Below are positions 45,272 through 57,012 of a DNA stretch of 64,000 nucleotides, in pieces. Below the pieces are notes generated by a model. The model saw only the letters and a program-made list of their open reading frames with translations, was not told where the DNA came from and ran no database searches. Origin of the DNA: Catalinimonas niigatensis (lineage in GTDB: Bacteria; Bacteroidota; Bacteroidia; Cytophagales; Cyclobacteriaceae); NCBI RefSeq assembly GCF_030506285.1, contig NZ_CP119422.1, positions 2,852,001-2,916,000 of the forward strand, written 5' to 3'. Within the stretch, counting starts at the first letter, position 1, and each line of letters starts with the position of its first letter. The position numbers and the translations under genes were made by a program.

Positions 45272-46177
45272 ATGATAAAATTAGCTGCTATTGACATCGG
45301 TTCCAATGCTATACGTCTGCAAGTGACCAGCGTCATTAGTTACGAAGAAAAAGTTACCCTCAAAAAACTGGAGTATGTCCGCTTTCCCCTCCGCCTGGGG
45401 CAGGATGTGTTTGAAGTTACTGAAGATAATCCCACGCAACGTATAGGACCTGAACGCGCAGCTAAATTCCTGAAATTAATGAAAGCTTTCAAATTACTGA
45501 TAGACTTGTATGAAGTAGATGGTTATCTGGGCTGTGCTACTTCTGCCATGCGAGAAGCAGAAAATGGGGCTGAATTGATAGAACAGGTTCGCAATGATTA
45601 TGACCTCGAGCTACAGATTATTGACGGTGATACTGAAGCAGAAATTCTCAACAAAGCGATGATAAGTTTTCTGGAAGAAAATAAAACGTATCTCCATATA
45701 GATGTGGGAGGGGGTAGTACGGAGCTCAACCTCTATGTAAATAAGGAAAAAATCATGGCACGCTCTTTTCCCATAGGTTCTGTAAGGAGGCTCAACCCCC
45801 GCAAATCTTTGGCTCAGGTTGGGGAGGAGATGCAGCAGTGGATCAAAGCGAATGTCAAAAAAGAATACGGTAAGGTGACTGCGATTGGTACGGGTGGAAA
45901 CATCAACAAAATATTTGACCTGGCCGGCAAAAAAAGCGGAAAGATACTTCCCATCAATAAAGTAATCAGCACCCGGGATTTTGTAGCCGGACATACACTG
46001 GAAGAGCGTATCAACAAACTACAACTCAATCCTGACCGGGCCGATGTGATTGTGTATGCCTCCGACATCTATATTTCCGCTATGCAATGGGCCAAATCCG
46101 CAACAATACTGGTGCCTAATGTAGGACTCAAAGATGGGGTAATGCAGATGTTGTACCAAAAGCATCTGAATAAGTGA
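45272..46177 (+). CDS. ppx: Ppx/GppA-family exopolyphosphatase
   Basis: The ATG at 45272 begins directly at MIKLAAIDIGSNAIRLQV, the first ATPase-fold phosphate-binding block; an upstream ATG at 45215 adds 19 unlikely residues. About 301 residues, with the second block IDVGGGSTELNLY and a downstream GTGGNI segment. It removes terminal phosphates from polyphosphate or pppGpp. It is shorter than E. coli Ppx and lacks its C-terminal HD-like domain, as in many Bacteroidota. It converges on ppk, so synthesis and breakdown of polyphosphate are encoded side by side. Confidence 0.92.
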   Translation: MIKLAAIDIGSNAIRLQVTSVISYEEKVTLKKLEYVRFPLRLGQDVFEVTEDNPTQRIGPERAAKFLKLMKAFKLLIDLYEVDGYLGCATSAMREAENGAELIEQVRNDYDLELQIIDGDTEAEILNKAMISFLEENKTYLHIDVGGGSTELNLYVNKEKIMARSFPIGSVRRLNPRKSLAQVGEEMQQWIKANVKKEYGKVTAIGTGGNINKIFDLAGKKSGKILPINKVISTRDFVAGHTLEERINKLQLNPDRADVIVYASDIYISAMQWAKSATILVPNVGLKDGVMQMLYQKHLNK

Positions 46178-46224
46178 TGTAAGTATATATTCTCTACTCC
46201 CTTATTACCCTGATCCGTTGTTTT

Positions 46225-48339
46225 TTAAAACAAGCTTACCCTGTCTAACTCCTCGCGGGTAACTTTGTAAAACTCCCGATGGATATTGAACACCGGCTCT
46301 TTGCCACGCTCTCTGAGTACATATTCGCCACTTTCCTGCATGACATAGGTATTTACATTGTCTCTCAGGTTATAGGCTAATATATTGATTGCTTGTTTTT
46401 TCACAATAGGGTCAACAAATAGAAATAGAGACTCCAACCGCCTGTCAAAGCTACGTACCATAATATCGGCACTCCCTCCATAAACTTTAGGGTCATTATT
46501 GTTATGGAAATAGTAGATCCGTGAATGCTCTAGATAATCTCCTACAATAGACCACACATAGATATTTTCACTCAAACCTGCCCTTCCAGGGCGCAAACAG
46601 CAGATACCTCGTACAATCAGCTTAATAGTTACTCCTGCCTGGGAAGCCTGGTACAACTCCTCGATGGTTTCCCTATCTTCCAATGAGTTGATCTTAATCA
46701 CGATGCCACTTGGCAAGCCGTTTCTTGCATTCTCTGCTTCATTTCTGATCAGTTGGATCAACTGCTGGCGCATATCTTTGGGTGCTGTGAGCAGGTATTG
46801 ATAATTGGCTGGAAGCGAATGTCCGGTAATTACATTAAAAAACTCCGACACATCATGGGCATATACTTCATTGGTACTCAGCACACTGAGGTCGGTATAT
46901 AGTTTGGCAGTCTGTTCGTTATAGTTACCACTCGACATGTGTACATAGCGGGTAATACTTTTGCCATCCCGCCTCACAATCAGTAGTAGCTTGGTATGTG
47001 TCTTAAAGTTGCTGATGCCATAGATAACAAAACAACCGGCTTTATGCAGCTTTTGCGCTTCGCGCATGTTATTTTCCTCATCAAAGCGGGCTTTCACTTC
47101 AAAAAGTACTGAGACGTGTTTCCCGTTTTCTGCTGCTTTAAGAAGCGCTGTCGTAATGCGTGAATCTTTGGCCAGGCGATAAATCGTAAGCTTAATGGCC
47201 AGTACGTTCGGATCTTCAGCTGACAGCTCAATCAGTTCAAGCAGTGGCTCAATATCGTTGTAAGGGTGATGCAACAAGATGTCACGGTCCTTCAGCACTT
47301 CAAGAATATCGTCGGAGCCGGTTTCGGGATAAGTTACCGGGGGTACCGGCAAATGGGGTTTAGGAAGCTTATTTTTAAACTCGCTATTTCCAATCACCTC
47401 AAAAAGTACTGTATAGTCTATAATGCCTCCTGCCGGCACTTCAAATATGTTGTCTTTGTCAATATTCCAGCGATTGAGCAGCAGCCGCATCATCCAACTG
47501 CTGTATCCTTCTTCTACCTCTATCCTTACTACGCGTCCTGTCTTTCTGGTTTTTAGCTTTCGCCTTACTTCCTCAATAAAGTTGGCTTCAATATCATCAC
47601 TTTCATCCAGCGTAAAATCTCCATTTCTGGTGATCCGAAAGAGACTTACTGATAAGATCTCAATATTTCTAAACAATAAATCTATATGTTCCCGAATAGC
47701 TTCCTCTATAGGTACAAATAAAAGCTCTTCTCCCCGGTCTATCTGATAAAAACGAGGCAGGTTTTGAGGAATCTGTACAAAGGAGAGTTTCTTTTGGTCT
47801 TTCTTTTCCTGAGGGTTTCTTGTTACCACACCAAAAATGAGGATTTTATTCATCAGGGTAGGAAAAGCATGGTAGCTATCATACACCATTGGGGTAAGCA
47901 TGGGGTAGATGGTGCGATTAAAGTAATCGGAAACCTTTTTTTTCTCGTTCGCCTCCAGTTCTTTGATATCTTTGACAATCCGAAAATGTTGCTTCTTAAA
48001 TTCCGGCACCAGCTTATTGATATAATAATCATTCTGCTCTTTGAAAAACTGGTGCACCTCTTTCAGTAGTTTTTTTCGAAATGGCCTTTCTCTAAGTCCT
48101 GAATAGTCTATCCTCTCTTTTCCATAGTCCAGATAATTATACAAACTCCCCAGCCTGATCATAAAAAATTCATCCAGGTTGGAAGAAGTAATCGCCATAA
48201 ACTTGAGCTTCTCAAAAATATTACGATTGGATTTTTTGGCCTGATCAAACACTCTGTAATTAAATTTCATCCAGCTCAGGTCGCGGCTGATATAATTACT
48301 CGAGGCTATGGAAGATTGTACTCTATCTTTGACTAACAT
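46225..48339 (-). CDS. ppk1: Polyphosphate kinase 1
   Basis: A 704-residue enzyme polymerising ATP gamma-phosphates into polyphosphate. The N-terminal helical domain has YISRDLSWMKFNYRV, the head domain follows, and the catalytic C domains contain the autophosphorylated His in RYVHMSSGNYNEQTA and the second conserved His in RIYYFHNNND, together with LPSGIVIKINSLED. Length fits PPK1. It is the convergent neighbour of ppx, separated by about 47 bp with no strong terminator seen. Confidence 0.97.
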   Translation of the reverse strand: MLVKDRVQSSIASSNYISRDLSWMKFNYRVFDQAKKSNRNIFEKLKFMAITSSNLDEFFMIRLGSLYNYLDYGKERIDYSGLRERPFRKKLLKEVHQFFKEQNDYYINKLVPEFKKQHFRIVKDIKELEANEKKKVSDYFNRTIYPMLTPMVYDSYHAFPTLMNKILIFGVVTRNPQEKKDQKKLSFVQIPQNLPRFYQIDRGEELLFVPIEEAIREHIDLLFRNIEILSVSLFRITRNGDFTLDESDDIEANFIEEVRRKLKTRKTGRVVRIEVEEGYSSWMMRLLLNRWNIDKDNIFEVPAGGIIDYTVLFEVIGNSEFKNKLPKPHLPVPPVTYPETGSDDILEVLKDRDILLHHPYNDIEPLLELIELSAEDPNVLAIKLTIYRLAKDSRITTALLKAAENGKHVSVLFEVKARFDEENNMREAQKLHKAGCFVIYGISNFKTHTKLLLIVRRDGKSITRYVHMSSGNYNEQTAKLYTDLSVLSTNEVYAHDVSEFFNVITGHSLPANYQYLLTAPKDMRQQLIQLIRNEAENARNGLPSGIVIKINSLEDRETIEELYQASQAGVTIKLIVRGICCLRPGRAGLSENIYVWSIVGDYLEHSRIYYFHNNNDPKVYGGSADIMVRSFDRRLESLFLFVDPIVKKQAINILAYNLRDNVNTYVMQESGEYVLRERGKEPVFNIHREFYKVTREELDRVSLF

Positions 48340-48480
48340 TCACTTAATAAGGGTTATGATGCTTTGCTTAAAAACTTCAATTTATATATTCTAATAATGA
48401 AACATGCAAAAATGTTCTCTCCATTTGTGTATTGCCACTACTAAAATGAAAGATATCATACATAATACCGAGTGCATAAA

Positions 48481-48581
48481 AAAAACCGTCACAAAGTAAG
48501 TTGAAGCTACGCTGTAAGAAGAAACAATCTTCTTTTTGACTTCAGCAGTGATCAGTAGCCACTAATCCTTGAGACGGTTTT
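48481..48581 (-). ncRNA. Structured RNA or extended terminator downstream of gyrB
   Basis: Read on the minus strand, about 40 nt past the gyrB stop, the outer arms AAAAACCGTC and GACGGTTTTT close a roughly 100-nt element and run into TTTTTTTT. Inside, GCTAC pairs with GTAGC, GCTG with CAGC, and a strong AAGAAGA-TTGTT-TCTTCTT hairpin caps it, giving a long multi-stem rod. The terminal U-tract means it acts at least as a terminator. Size and internal stems exceed what termination needs, so a stable small RNA processed from the gyrB 3' end is possible. Confidence 0.6.
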
Positions 48582-48593
48582 TATGAATGAAAA

Positions 48594-48613
48594 TTCACTC
48601 TGACAAGAGTGAA
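48594..48613 (-). terminator. Small hairpin after gyrB
   Basis: TTCACTCT and AGAGTGAA form a perfect 8-bp stem with a 4-nt loop, 7 bp past the gyrB stop; on the minus strand it is followed by TTTTC. It precedes the larger structured element and may protect the mRNA 3' end. Confidence 0.6.
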
Positions 48614-48619
48614 ATAAAT

Positions 48620-50635
<2,016 letters not shown>

Positions 50636-50751
50636 TTACAATTTTTTAGTGGCTTTTGCATGCTTTTTTCGCATTCCCTTTGGCCAGGCAGTAAAACTCA
50701 TTGTATTGGCTTTCAATGCGTAACTGTCCTGTTTATTAACAAATTTTTGCC

Positions 50752-51126
50752 TCAATAAATCCCTGTCCGGAGCATCACTAATGTACAGCCTGCTACTACT
50801 TCTATACCCTGCTCCTCGGCTTTCTGCATAAACTCAGGATTTTCCGTACCCGGATTGAAAATAATGCGCTTGGGAGAGAGACTAAGCAAATAGTCCATCC
50901 ACTCCGCATGATGGCGAGAACCTATATACAGTGTGAGGGTATCTACTTCCGGAATAAGTGGTTTTTGTCTAAGATCCATGATCTCTTCTCCAGCTACACT
51001 ACCCTGCTTTATGCTTAGTGGAATAAATGTATGTCCGTAGCGGCTCAGCATATGTGCAGCCTGATAAGCATAGCGAGATGGGTTAGGAGTGGCTCCTACT
51101 ACTACTGTTTTTTTACTATCTGTCAT
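50752..51126 (-). CDS. CoA-binding domain protein (YccU type)
   Basis: A 124-residue single-domain Rossmann-like protein. TVVVGATPNPSRYAYQAAHM near the start and IIFNPGTENPEF in the middle match the CoA_binding_2/YccU family, which binds CoA through a Rossmann fold similar to the N-terminal part of succinyl-CoA synthetase alpha. A cysteine occurs in GCTLVML near the C-terminus. Cytosolic. Its physiological role is unknown. It lies downstream of a YwqK-like gene and upstream of gyrB, all on the minus strand. Confidence 0.9.
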   Translation of the reverse strand: MTDSKKTVVVGATPNPSRYAYQAAHMLSRYGHTFIPLSIKQGSVAGEEIMDLRQKPLIPEVDTLTLYIGSRHHAEWMDYLLSLSPKRIIFNPGTENPEFMQKAEEQGIEVVAGCTLVMLRTGIY

Positions 51127-51198
51127 AAATTAGTTTTTTTGATCAATGTTAAAAATCCTGTTCATCCACAGTGATTAAGCACGAATGCGATTAAAAAG

Positions 51199-53058
51199 TT
51201 AAAATACATAGCCTACAGTTGCTCCTAAATATATAGGAAACACTACTTTCGACTGGCTCACATCCTTCAGCATAAGATCAAAGTTAGCATTGTCATCATA
51301 GACTTTATTAAAAAACCGGTAGCCAATGCCCAGACCTAATGACAGATCAAAGGTAAGGCTATGCGCGTTTTTTTCTTTGGTAAGTCTGGTGTTGATGATG
51401 TCGGCATCTTTCATCAGACGGGTTCCCAACAGCATCATGTAAGTTACTTTCTGTTCTCTGGCAACAATTTGGGGTTCCGGATCGGGTATACTGCTATCTT
51501 CTATATTGGCCATGTGGTAGAGATAGTCAAAGCCCAGACGATGGCCAAAATACAGAATACCTGAGCGTGTATCGGGGTGATAAAACTTTTGCTTCAAAGC
51601 GACAAAGCCTCCTCGCTGGTAGACCGTACCAGTCTCTAAGTTTTTGCCTGAATAGAAAAATGGATTTCTTTCTAATCCTATCTCTACTTCATAACCAAGC
51701 CTCTCCTGCATATAATACTCAATGCTGAGTGGCAAGCGGTACATCACCAAGCCCAGCGGATTGATGCCTACGATTACCGCCCTCAATTCATTGATGCGTG
51801 GGCTATAGTAGCGAAGTCTTTTCTTACGATACAAATACTCCGGATTAAGGGCCACTCCCTCTTTATCTGCTTTTTCTTTAGCCTTTTCAGCATCTCTCAG
51901 CGCCCGAAACGCTGGCTTATTGTCTTCGTAAATGCTTTCGTAGTAACCGGCCAATGTGCCATCCGGTTTGTATAACTCCCAGATGCCCGTACGCTCTCCA
52001 TGCTCTACTGTACCTTTCATCTTCAGCTCACCGTCTTTATAATATCCGGTATAGCTACCCTTGCCGTTTACAAAAATCCCTTCGCCTTCCAGCGTTCCAT
52101 CCTCATAATAATACTCCCACTTGCCCTGATTGAGTCCATTTTTGATATAACCCTTAACCTTCACTTTATCTTCTTCATAAAACTCACGATAGGCTCCTTC
52201 TCCTTCGTTGAACAGCGCCTCTCCTTTGAAATCACCATCACTATGGTAGAGCTTCCAATAGCCTTCTTTGACACCCTCCTTTTCAGCTCCTTCAGCACTA
52301 ATGCTGCCATTTTCATAGTAATAAGTCCACTTGCCAATGGTAGAACCATCCAGAAAGTCTCCTACTGATGAGAGTTTTCCGTTTTCATGATAAAATTTCC
52401 AGGGACCGTGGCGCGCTCCTCCCTTATACCGGCCTTCGGAACGAACGGCTCCATTTTCGTAATAAGAAATCCAAAGGTCTGTATTGATGTCATTGACTTT
52501 GGTTCCTTCAAGTTTGAGATCCCCACTGGCATAGTACTCTGTATACTGCACTGTATCCCCTTTGTATAGCTCTTCCGATTTTAGGGGGCCACCCTCGTAG
52601 TAATTGAGCCACTTACCGGATTTCTTTCCATCTACAAAAACACCAGAACTTTTGGCGCTTCCATTTTCATAAAAGTACTGCCAGGGGCCCTGACGGATGC
52701 TGTCATACACCGCGCCTTTCATCTGTGGATTACCATTTTCATAAAAGTATTCCCAAATTCCATGATTGACGTTGTTTTTCAACTCTCCCCGCATCTTGGG
52801 ATAGGCATTCTCATAAAAGTACTCCCAGTATCCGGTGGCTACATTGTGCTCATAATGTCCTTTGATACGAATAGCCCCATTGTTAAAAAATGCGGTATAT
52901 GAACCATCTAAAACCGAAGGATCGGAAGGGCTTACTGTAAATTGCTCTTTGGGTACAGTTTTCTCACTATCATAGTACAGCGTAATTTCCTGCTGCGCCA
53001 TGAGGCTATTAACCGATATTATACCGGTGAGTACCATGAGAAAAACTGTTTTAACCAC
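51199..53058 (-). CDS. Exported YwqK-like repeat protein with a C-terminal beta-barrel-like domain
   Basis: A 619-residue protein with a signal peptide (FLMVLTGIISVNSLMAQ). Residues 30-370 hold about 14 MORN-like units of the form YYENG.., for example KSGKWLNYYEGGPLKSEELY. A charged linker (EKAKEKADKEG) and a C-terminal domain of about 200 residues follow. The last part has alternating hydrophobic strands and ends in LGATVGYVF with a terminal aromatic, as expected for a small outer-membrane beta barrel. It is a longer relative of the 13839-15149 protein with an added barrel. Being barrel-linked, it is likely anchored in the outer membrane, not a cytosolic antitoxin. Confidence 0.8.
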   Translation of the reverse strand: MVKTVFLMVLTGIISVNSLMAQQEITLYYDSEKTVPKEQFTVSPSDPSVLDGSYTAFFNNGAIRIKGHYEHNVATGYWEYFYENAYPKMRGELKNNVNHGIWEYFYENGNPQMKGAVYDSIRQGPWQYFYENGSAKSSGVFVDGKKSGKWLNYYEGGPLKSEELYKGDTVQYTEYYASGDLKLEGTKVNDINTDLWISYYENGAVRSEGRYKGGARHGPWKFYHENGKLSSVGDFLDGSTIGKWTYYYENGSISAEGAEKEGVKEGYWKLYHSDGDFKGEALFNEGEGAYREFYEEDKVKVKGYIKNGLNQGKWEYYYEDGTLEGEGIFVNGKGSYTGYYKDGELKMKGTVEHGERTGIWELYKPDGTLAGYYESIYEDNKPAFRALRDAEKAKEKADKEGVALNPEYLYRKKRLRYYSPRINELRAVIVGINPLGLVMYRLPLSIEYYMQERLGYEVEIGLERNPFFYSGKNLETGTVYQRGGFVALKQKFYHPDTRSGILYFGHRLGFDYLYHMANIEDSSIPDPEPQIVAREQKVTYMMLLGTRLMKDADIINTRLTKEKNAHSLTFDLSLGLGIGYRFFNKVYDDNANFDLMLKDVSQSKVVFPIYLGATVGYVF

Positions 53059-53151
53059 GTGCTTTTACTAAAAAGAAGTGTTCAGAAAAGAAACGCTTAA
53101 ATTGCCTAAAAAATTGATCATCAGGAAGCAAAAAGGCCCGCATATAATATA

Positions 53152-53757
53152 TCAATGCATTCTGTCTGCTCTCACTTCCAAGCGGCTGATGATATCAGCC
53201 TCTATTTCCAGCAGCTCTGCCCAGCGGGCCTTAACTACCTCTTCGGGCATATATTCTTTGGCTAGTTTGATAAAGGTAACATAATGCCCTGCTTCTGAAG
53301 CCATCAGCTCGTAATAAAACTGTTTTAACTCCTCATCCTGCAAATTTTTCCAGAGAATTTTGAAACGCTCGCAGCTTCGTGCCTCTATCAGCGCATTGAT
53401 AAGCAGCTTATCCATAAGCTGGCGCTCTATACGATCGCCTTTGCGTTCGTGCTTGCTCAGCTCTACCACATAAGCATCTGTACGTTTTTTCCCCAGCTGA
53501 AACCCTCTCTTCCTTAACTGGTCTACCACCCTGCTGAAATGCTCCCATTCTTCTGCCACGATGGGCGTCAGTATTTCTACCAGCTTATCTTTGTCCGGAA
53601 ATTGAATGATCAGTGAAATACAGGAGGAGGCTGCTTTCTGTTCGCAATAAGCATGGTCTACCAAAATCTCTTCCAGATTTTCATCTACCAGGCTTACCCA
53701 GCGAGGATCGGTAGGTAACTGCAATTTGAGAATTGTCTGCTTAGGCTCTATCATCAT
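53152..53757 (-). CDS. miaE: tRNA-(ms2io6A37) hydroxylase
   Basis: About 201 residues from the ATG at 53757, just before the family's LQLPTDPRWV start; a longer frame begins at 53784 and adds nine residues. The diiron carboxylate site shows as E/H-rich helices: VAEEWEHFSRVVDQLRKRGF, EARSCERFKIL, and MASEAGHYVTFIKLA. MiaE uses O2 to hydroxylate the isopentenyl group of modified A37 in tRNA. Cytosolic; upstream of it on the same strand is the porin gene, and the spacing suggests separate transcription. Confidence 0.93.
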   Translation of the reverse strand: MMIEPKQTILKLQLPTDPRWVSLVDENLEEILVDHAYCEQKAASSCISLIIQFPDKDKLVEILTPIVAEEWEHFSRVVDQLRKRGFQLGKKRTDAYVVELSKHERKGDRIERQLMDKLLINALIEARSCERFKILWKNLQDEELKQFYYELMASEAGHYVTFIKLAKEYMPEEVVKARWAELLEIEADIISRLEVRADRMH

Positions 53758-53833
53758 GCTTATCAGGGTATTTGAAGACTGCAAGATACAATGCTGCCTC
53801 TACTGTGAACAATGCATCATGTTCAAAAGTGCG

Positions 53834-55852
53834 TCAATCAAAAAACAGCCACTTAATCCCCACATCCAGCACTCTGGGCTGACCTACATAATAAGGAGTG
53901 GTGAAGTATCCATTTTCCACCATGCCCTGGTTGACATAAGGCATTTTGAGGTACACAATCGCTGTGCGTACTTTCAGATTCACAAAGGCATCAAACACAA
54001 TATAACCTATCTCCGTAGGGAAAGGCGTTTCAAAATTGTCAAGCAGCTCATTGTTGGTACCATATAGCCGCTGTTGGGTAAAGAACTGCTGAGTTGCTAC
54101 ATCATAATCATAGGAGAGATAAGAGGGCGTAAGTTGGAAATCTACCCCAATCTGGAGGGTAATTTTATCTTCTATAAACTTATTCTGATAATACAGGCTG
54201 CCACTGGCGTAGATTGAAGGTATGGCAAAAGCCTCTGTAGCTCTGCCTGTCATGAGCGTATAGATCGCTTCCCCTCTGAAATGCATCCGTTTGAGAAAAT
54301 CAACAGAAAACTCCAGACCGGGTGAAAGGATCTGGACTGCACCATCTACCTGTGCCGGTACAGCCTGTCGACTTACAAAAAGGGTGTCATTACGTACCGG
54401 AGTATCCCTACGGTAATAAATTGGCTTATTGATATTGGTAAGGGTTACAAAAGGCCGCAGGTAAATGAATGGAAACTGGTATTCTATGGAGCCTTTGATC
54501 TGATCCATCCCGACAGGCTCAAAATCATTTTCCCATGCACTATGATTACCCAGGTAGCGCAACGACAGGTAAGAAGGTAAATTACGGGAGCGTGTATAGC
54601 TACCCTTGAGAATAGGATTGTTGAATATAGCCTCTATCCGGTAGTTTTGTGTCGACTGATAATCTGCCCCCCCACTGAGAAATGTGTTTTCTCCTAATTC
54701 AAGACGTAGGTCAAAACCACCATACAACTCTACATCTGCAAAATCCGGCACAAAGATATAATCCATCATCGGGCGGCGCAGGCGGTAATGTAGACTGTAA
54801 AACAAAGAAGCTAGCTTACCTTTCAGTCCGATTTCCGTATCCCATTCATCATAATAAAGCCTATCGGCAGTAACAGCATCATTGACCAATGTTCTTCTAA
54901 AGTATTCAGTGGTATCAATGCCTGTATTTCCGGGGTTGTACAAGAAGAACACATTCTGATGCTTACGGTCTATTTCATGATAAAACTGTAATCTATCACT
55001 CAGTTTGTATTCATGGTAAATATGATAGTTGAGCCTAAATTCTCTATTAACAAAATTGTTCAGATAAATATCAGAGTTATTGTATCTAAAATACTCTTGC
55101 AGTAGGTTTTCATCAAAAGGCCGACCTACTACTCCTCCGGTTTCATTTACCTCATGGTTGAGCCTGCCAAAGTGACCCATAAAACGATAGCGATCATTTT
55201 GAGACTTAAAAAAAGTAAAAAACTCCATAAAGTAAGACTCTGAGCGGCGGTCGCCCCGTCCGGCTCTGGCAGTTTGTTTGTCTGCGGTAATAGTACGCAA
55301 TGAGGCGCCCACACTCCAATTAGGAGTAACATTACGAGCAAAGCTGACATCTACAATATTACGGTTATTGCCTCCAAAAGTAAGGTACAATTGAGAGTAG
55401 GGCGACTGTGTATCGTAGTACTTAACATCTTCAGGCGTATTTACATAAATATCGTAAGCATTTAGGCCGGAAGTAGCTCCACTCACTTTGGGAATGACAG
55501 GAAAGATAGGTGTATTGGCTGTACCAATGGTACCCAGGTACTGAAGTTTGCTGCCCGATTGCTCTACGCGGCTAAAGCGATGCGCAAATTCAATGAGGGT
55601 ATCTAATGTATCGTACTCGACCTGATTATACTTGAAAGCATCTTTGTAAATATAGGTAGTAGTATTGGGGCCATACTTTACCGAATCTTCACTATTTTGA
55701 GCACGATTGGTAGTATCTCCCGGAATCACTACACGTTGGGCATGTACCACAGGGGCAAACACCAGAGCGAGGGCAAAGAAGAGAAAGGAGAGCGTAAAGA
55801 CCTTGTTTGACACTTTATAATTATTCTTTTTCTGCTGATCGTATTTTATCAC
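53834..55852 (-). CDS. Putative outer-membrane porin (Porin_10/DUF4289-like)
   Basis: A 672-residue beta-barrel protein. The N-terminus has a signal peptide (FTLSFLFFALALVFAPVVHAQ), then a Thr/Asn-rich short region (GPNTTTYIY), then many amphipathic strands with girdle aromatics, ending in KWLFFD. It resembles the putative-porin family found only in Bacteroidota. The ATG at 55852 overlaps lpxK by 32 bp; a GTG at 55813 would avoid the overlap and still begin the signal peptide, so the start is uncertain. The overlap or short gap suggests co-transcription with lpxK, linking an outer-membrane protein with lipid A synthesis. Confidence 0.8.
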   Translation of the reverse strand: MIKYDQQKKNNYKVSNKVFTLSFLFFALALVFAPVVHAQRVVIPGDTTNRAQNSEDSVKYGPNTTTYIYKDAFKYNQVEYDTLDTLIEFAHRFSRVEQSGSKLQYLGTIGTANTPIFPVIPKVSGATSGLNAYDIYVNTPEDVKYYDTQSPYSQLYLTFGGNNRNIVDVSFARNVTPNWSVGASLRTITADKQTARAGRGDRRSESYFMEFFTFFKSQNDRYRFMGHFGRLNHEVNETGGVVGRPFDENLLQEYFRYNNSDIYLNNFVNREFRLNYHIYHEYKLSDRLQFYHEIDRKHQNVFFLYNPGNTGIDTTEYFRRTLVNDAVTADRLYYDEWDTEIGLKGKLASLFYSLHYRLRRPMMDYIFVPDFADVELYGGFDLRLELGENTFLSGGADYQSTQNYRIEAIFNNPILKGSYTRSRNLPSYLSLRYLGNHSAWENDFEPVGMDQIKGSIEYQFPFIYLRPFVTLTNINKPIYYRRDTPVRNDTLFVSRQAVPAQVDGAVQILSPGLEFSVDFLKRMHFRGEAIYTLMTGRATEAFAIPSIYASGSLYYQNKFIEDKITLQIGVDFQLTPSYLSYDYDVATQQFFTQQRLYGTNNELLDNFETPFPTEIGYIVFDAFVNLKVRTAIVYLKMPYVNQGMVENGYFTTPYYVGQPRVLDVGIKWLFFD

Positions 55853-56939
55853 TAATATATTGTTGAAAAGCAGTTTCGTTTGCTAAAAATTTTACCTGTA
55901 TGGGTAGATAATGAAGTGGTATATCTGTCCATAAATTTGATTGAGACGGATCGATCAGCTTTACCATATCTTTTTCGGTAGTGAGTACAGACTTGGCTCC
56001 ACTTGCTTTTAGAACTTCCTGCACCTTTTTTACATCCGACTCACTATAACGATGATGGTCTTCCCATCTTATATGTTCTGCTACCTTAAATTGCTGCCGG
56101 GCATAGGCTTCAAAAAGATCAGCATTGGCAATACCCGAAAAAAGCAAGACCGGCTCCTTTAGCATCAAATCCGGTTCAAACACTGTTTCAGGCGATTGAT
56201 AACTGATTGCAGTAAAAAAAACCTGAATCTTTTCACCTGCATAAGCCTGTATGGCTACGCGCATCCTGTTTTTTTCTTCTTCCTTTATGTCTTCCGGACA
56301 TTTGGTTACGATGACCACATCTGCCCTTTTCGCACCTTTCCTGCTTTCCCTTAGCAAACCTAAAGGTAGTATACGGTCTTTGTAAAAAGGACGCTGATAA
56401 GTAGTCAATAAAATTTGAACATCCGATTTCACTTTTCTGTGCTGAAAAGCATCATCCAGCAAAATCATATTTATCTCCGGATGATGATGCAGTATCTCCG
56501 GTATCGCCAGCGCACGTTCTTCCCCTACAGCCACTACTACAGGAGTATTCTCAGAAGCTGTCTGACCAGGAGAAAGAGCGCCAAACTTGCGATAAAACTG
56601 ATAAGGTTCATCACCCAATGTCTCTGCGTTATCCTGATCGCCGGCAATACGAATTCCACTGGTCTTGCGCCTGTAACCCCTGCTCAACACAGCCAGCGCG
56701 TGTTCTCTGCGGAGCATAGGCACCAGGTACTCTATCATCGGCGACTTGCCTGTACCACCCACACTCAGATTTCCTACACTAATCATCAGGGGATCAAAAG
56801 ACAAGGAAGGGGTGTAGCCAATGTTGAATAAATAATTACGCAAAGAGGTAACACCCCAGTAAAGCCCTGCCAGGGGCGCTAAGCCCCAATGTAGAGGCCT
56901 TAAGATGGATCTCAGTCCGCTATTGTTTCTTTGCGACAA
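55821..56939 (-). CDS. lpxK: Tetraacyldisaccharide 4'-kinase
   Basis: A 372-residue inner-membrane-associated kinase that phosphorylates the 4' position of the lipid A disaccharide. The Walker-like P-loop is SVGNLSVGGTGKSP near residue 55, followed by the family motifs VLSRGYRRKTSG and LDDAFQHRKV. An N-terminal membrane-associating helix precedes. It is first in the two-gene unit with the porin and diverges from the Nif3-like gene over about 70 bp. Confidence 0.95.
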   Translation of the reverse strand: MSQRNNSGLRSILRPLHWGLAPLAGLYWGVTSLRNYLFNIGYTPSLSFDPLMISVGNLSVGGTGKSPMIEYLVPMLRREHALAVLSRGYRRKTSGIRIAGDQDNAETLGDEPYQFYRKFGALSPGQTASENTPVVVAVGEERALAIPEILHHHPEINMILLDDAFQHRKVKSDVQILLTTYQRPFYKDRILPLGLLRESRKGAKRADVVIVTKCPEDIKEEEKNRMRVAIQAYAGEKIQVFFTAISYQSPETVFEPDLMLKEPVLLFSGIANADLFEAYARQQFKVAEHIRWEDHHRYSESDVKKVQEVLKASGAKSVLTTEKDMVKLIDPSQSNLWTDIPLHYLPIQVKFLANETAFQQYISDKIRSAEKE

Positions 56940-57012
56940 ATTCTCTATATCTTTTGCTGAAATTATTGCGAAATAACATAAAACCTACTTTCTATCAAAC
57001 ACTTACGAAGCT

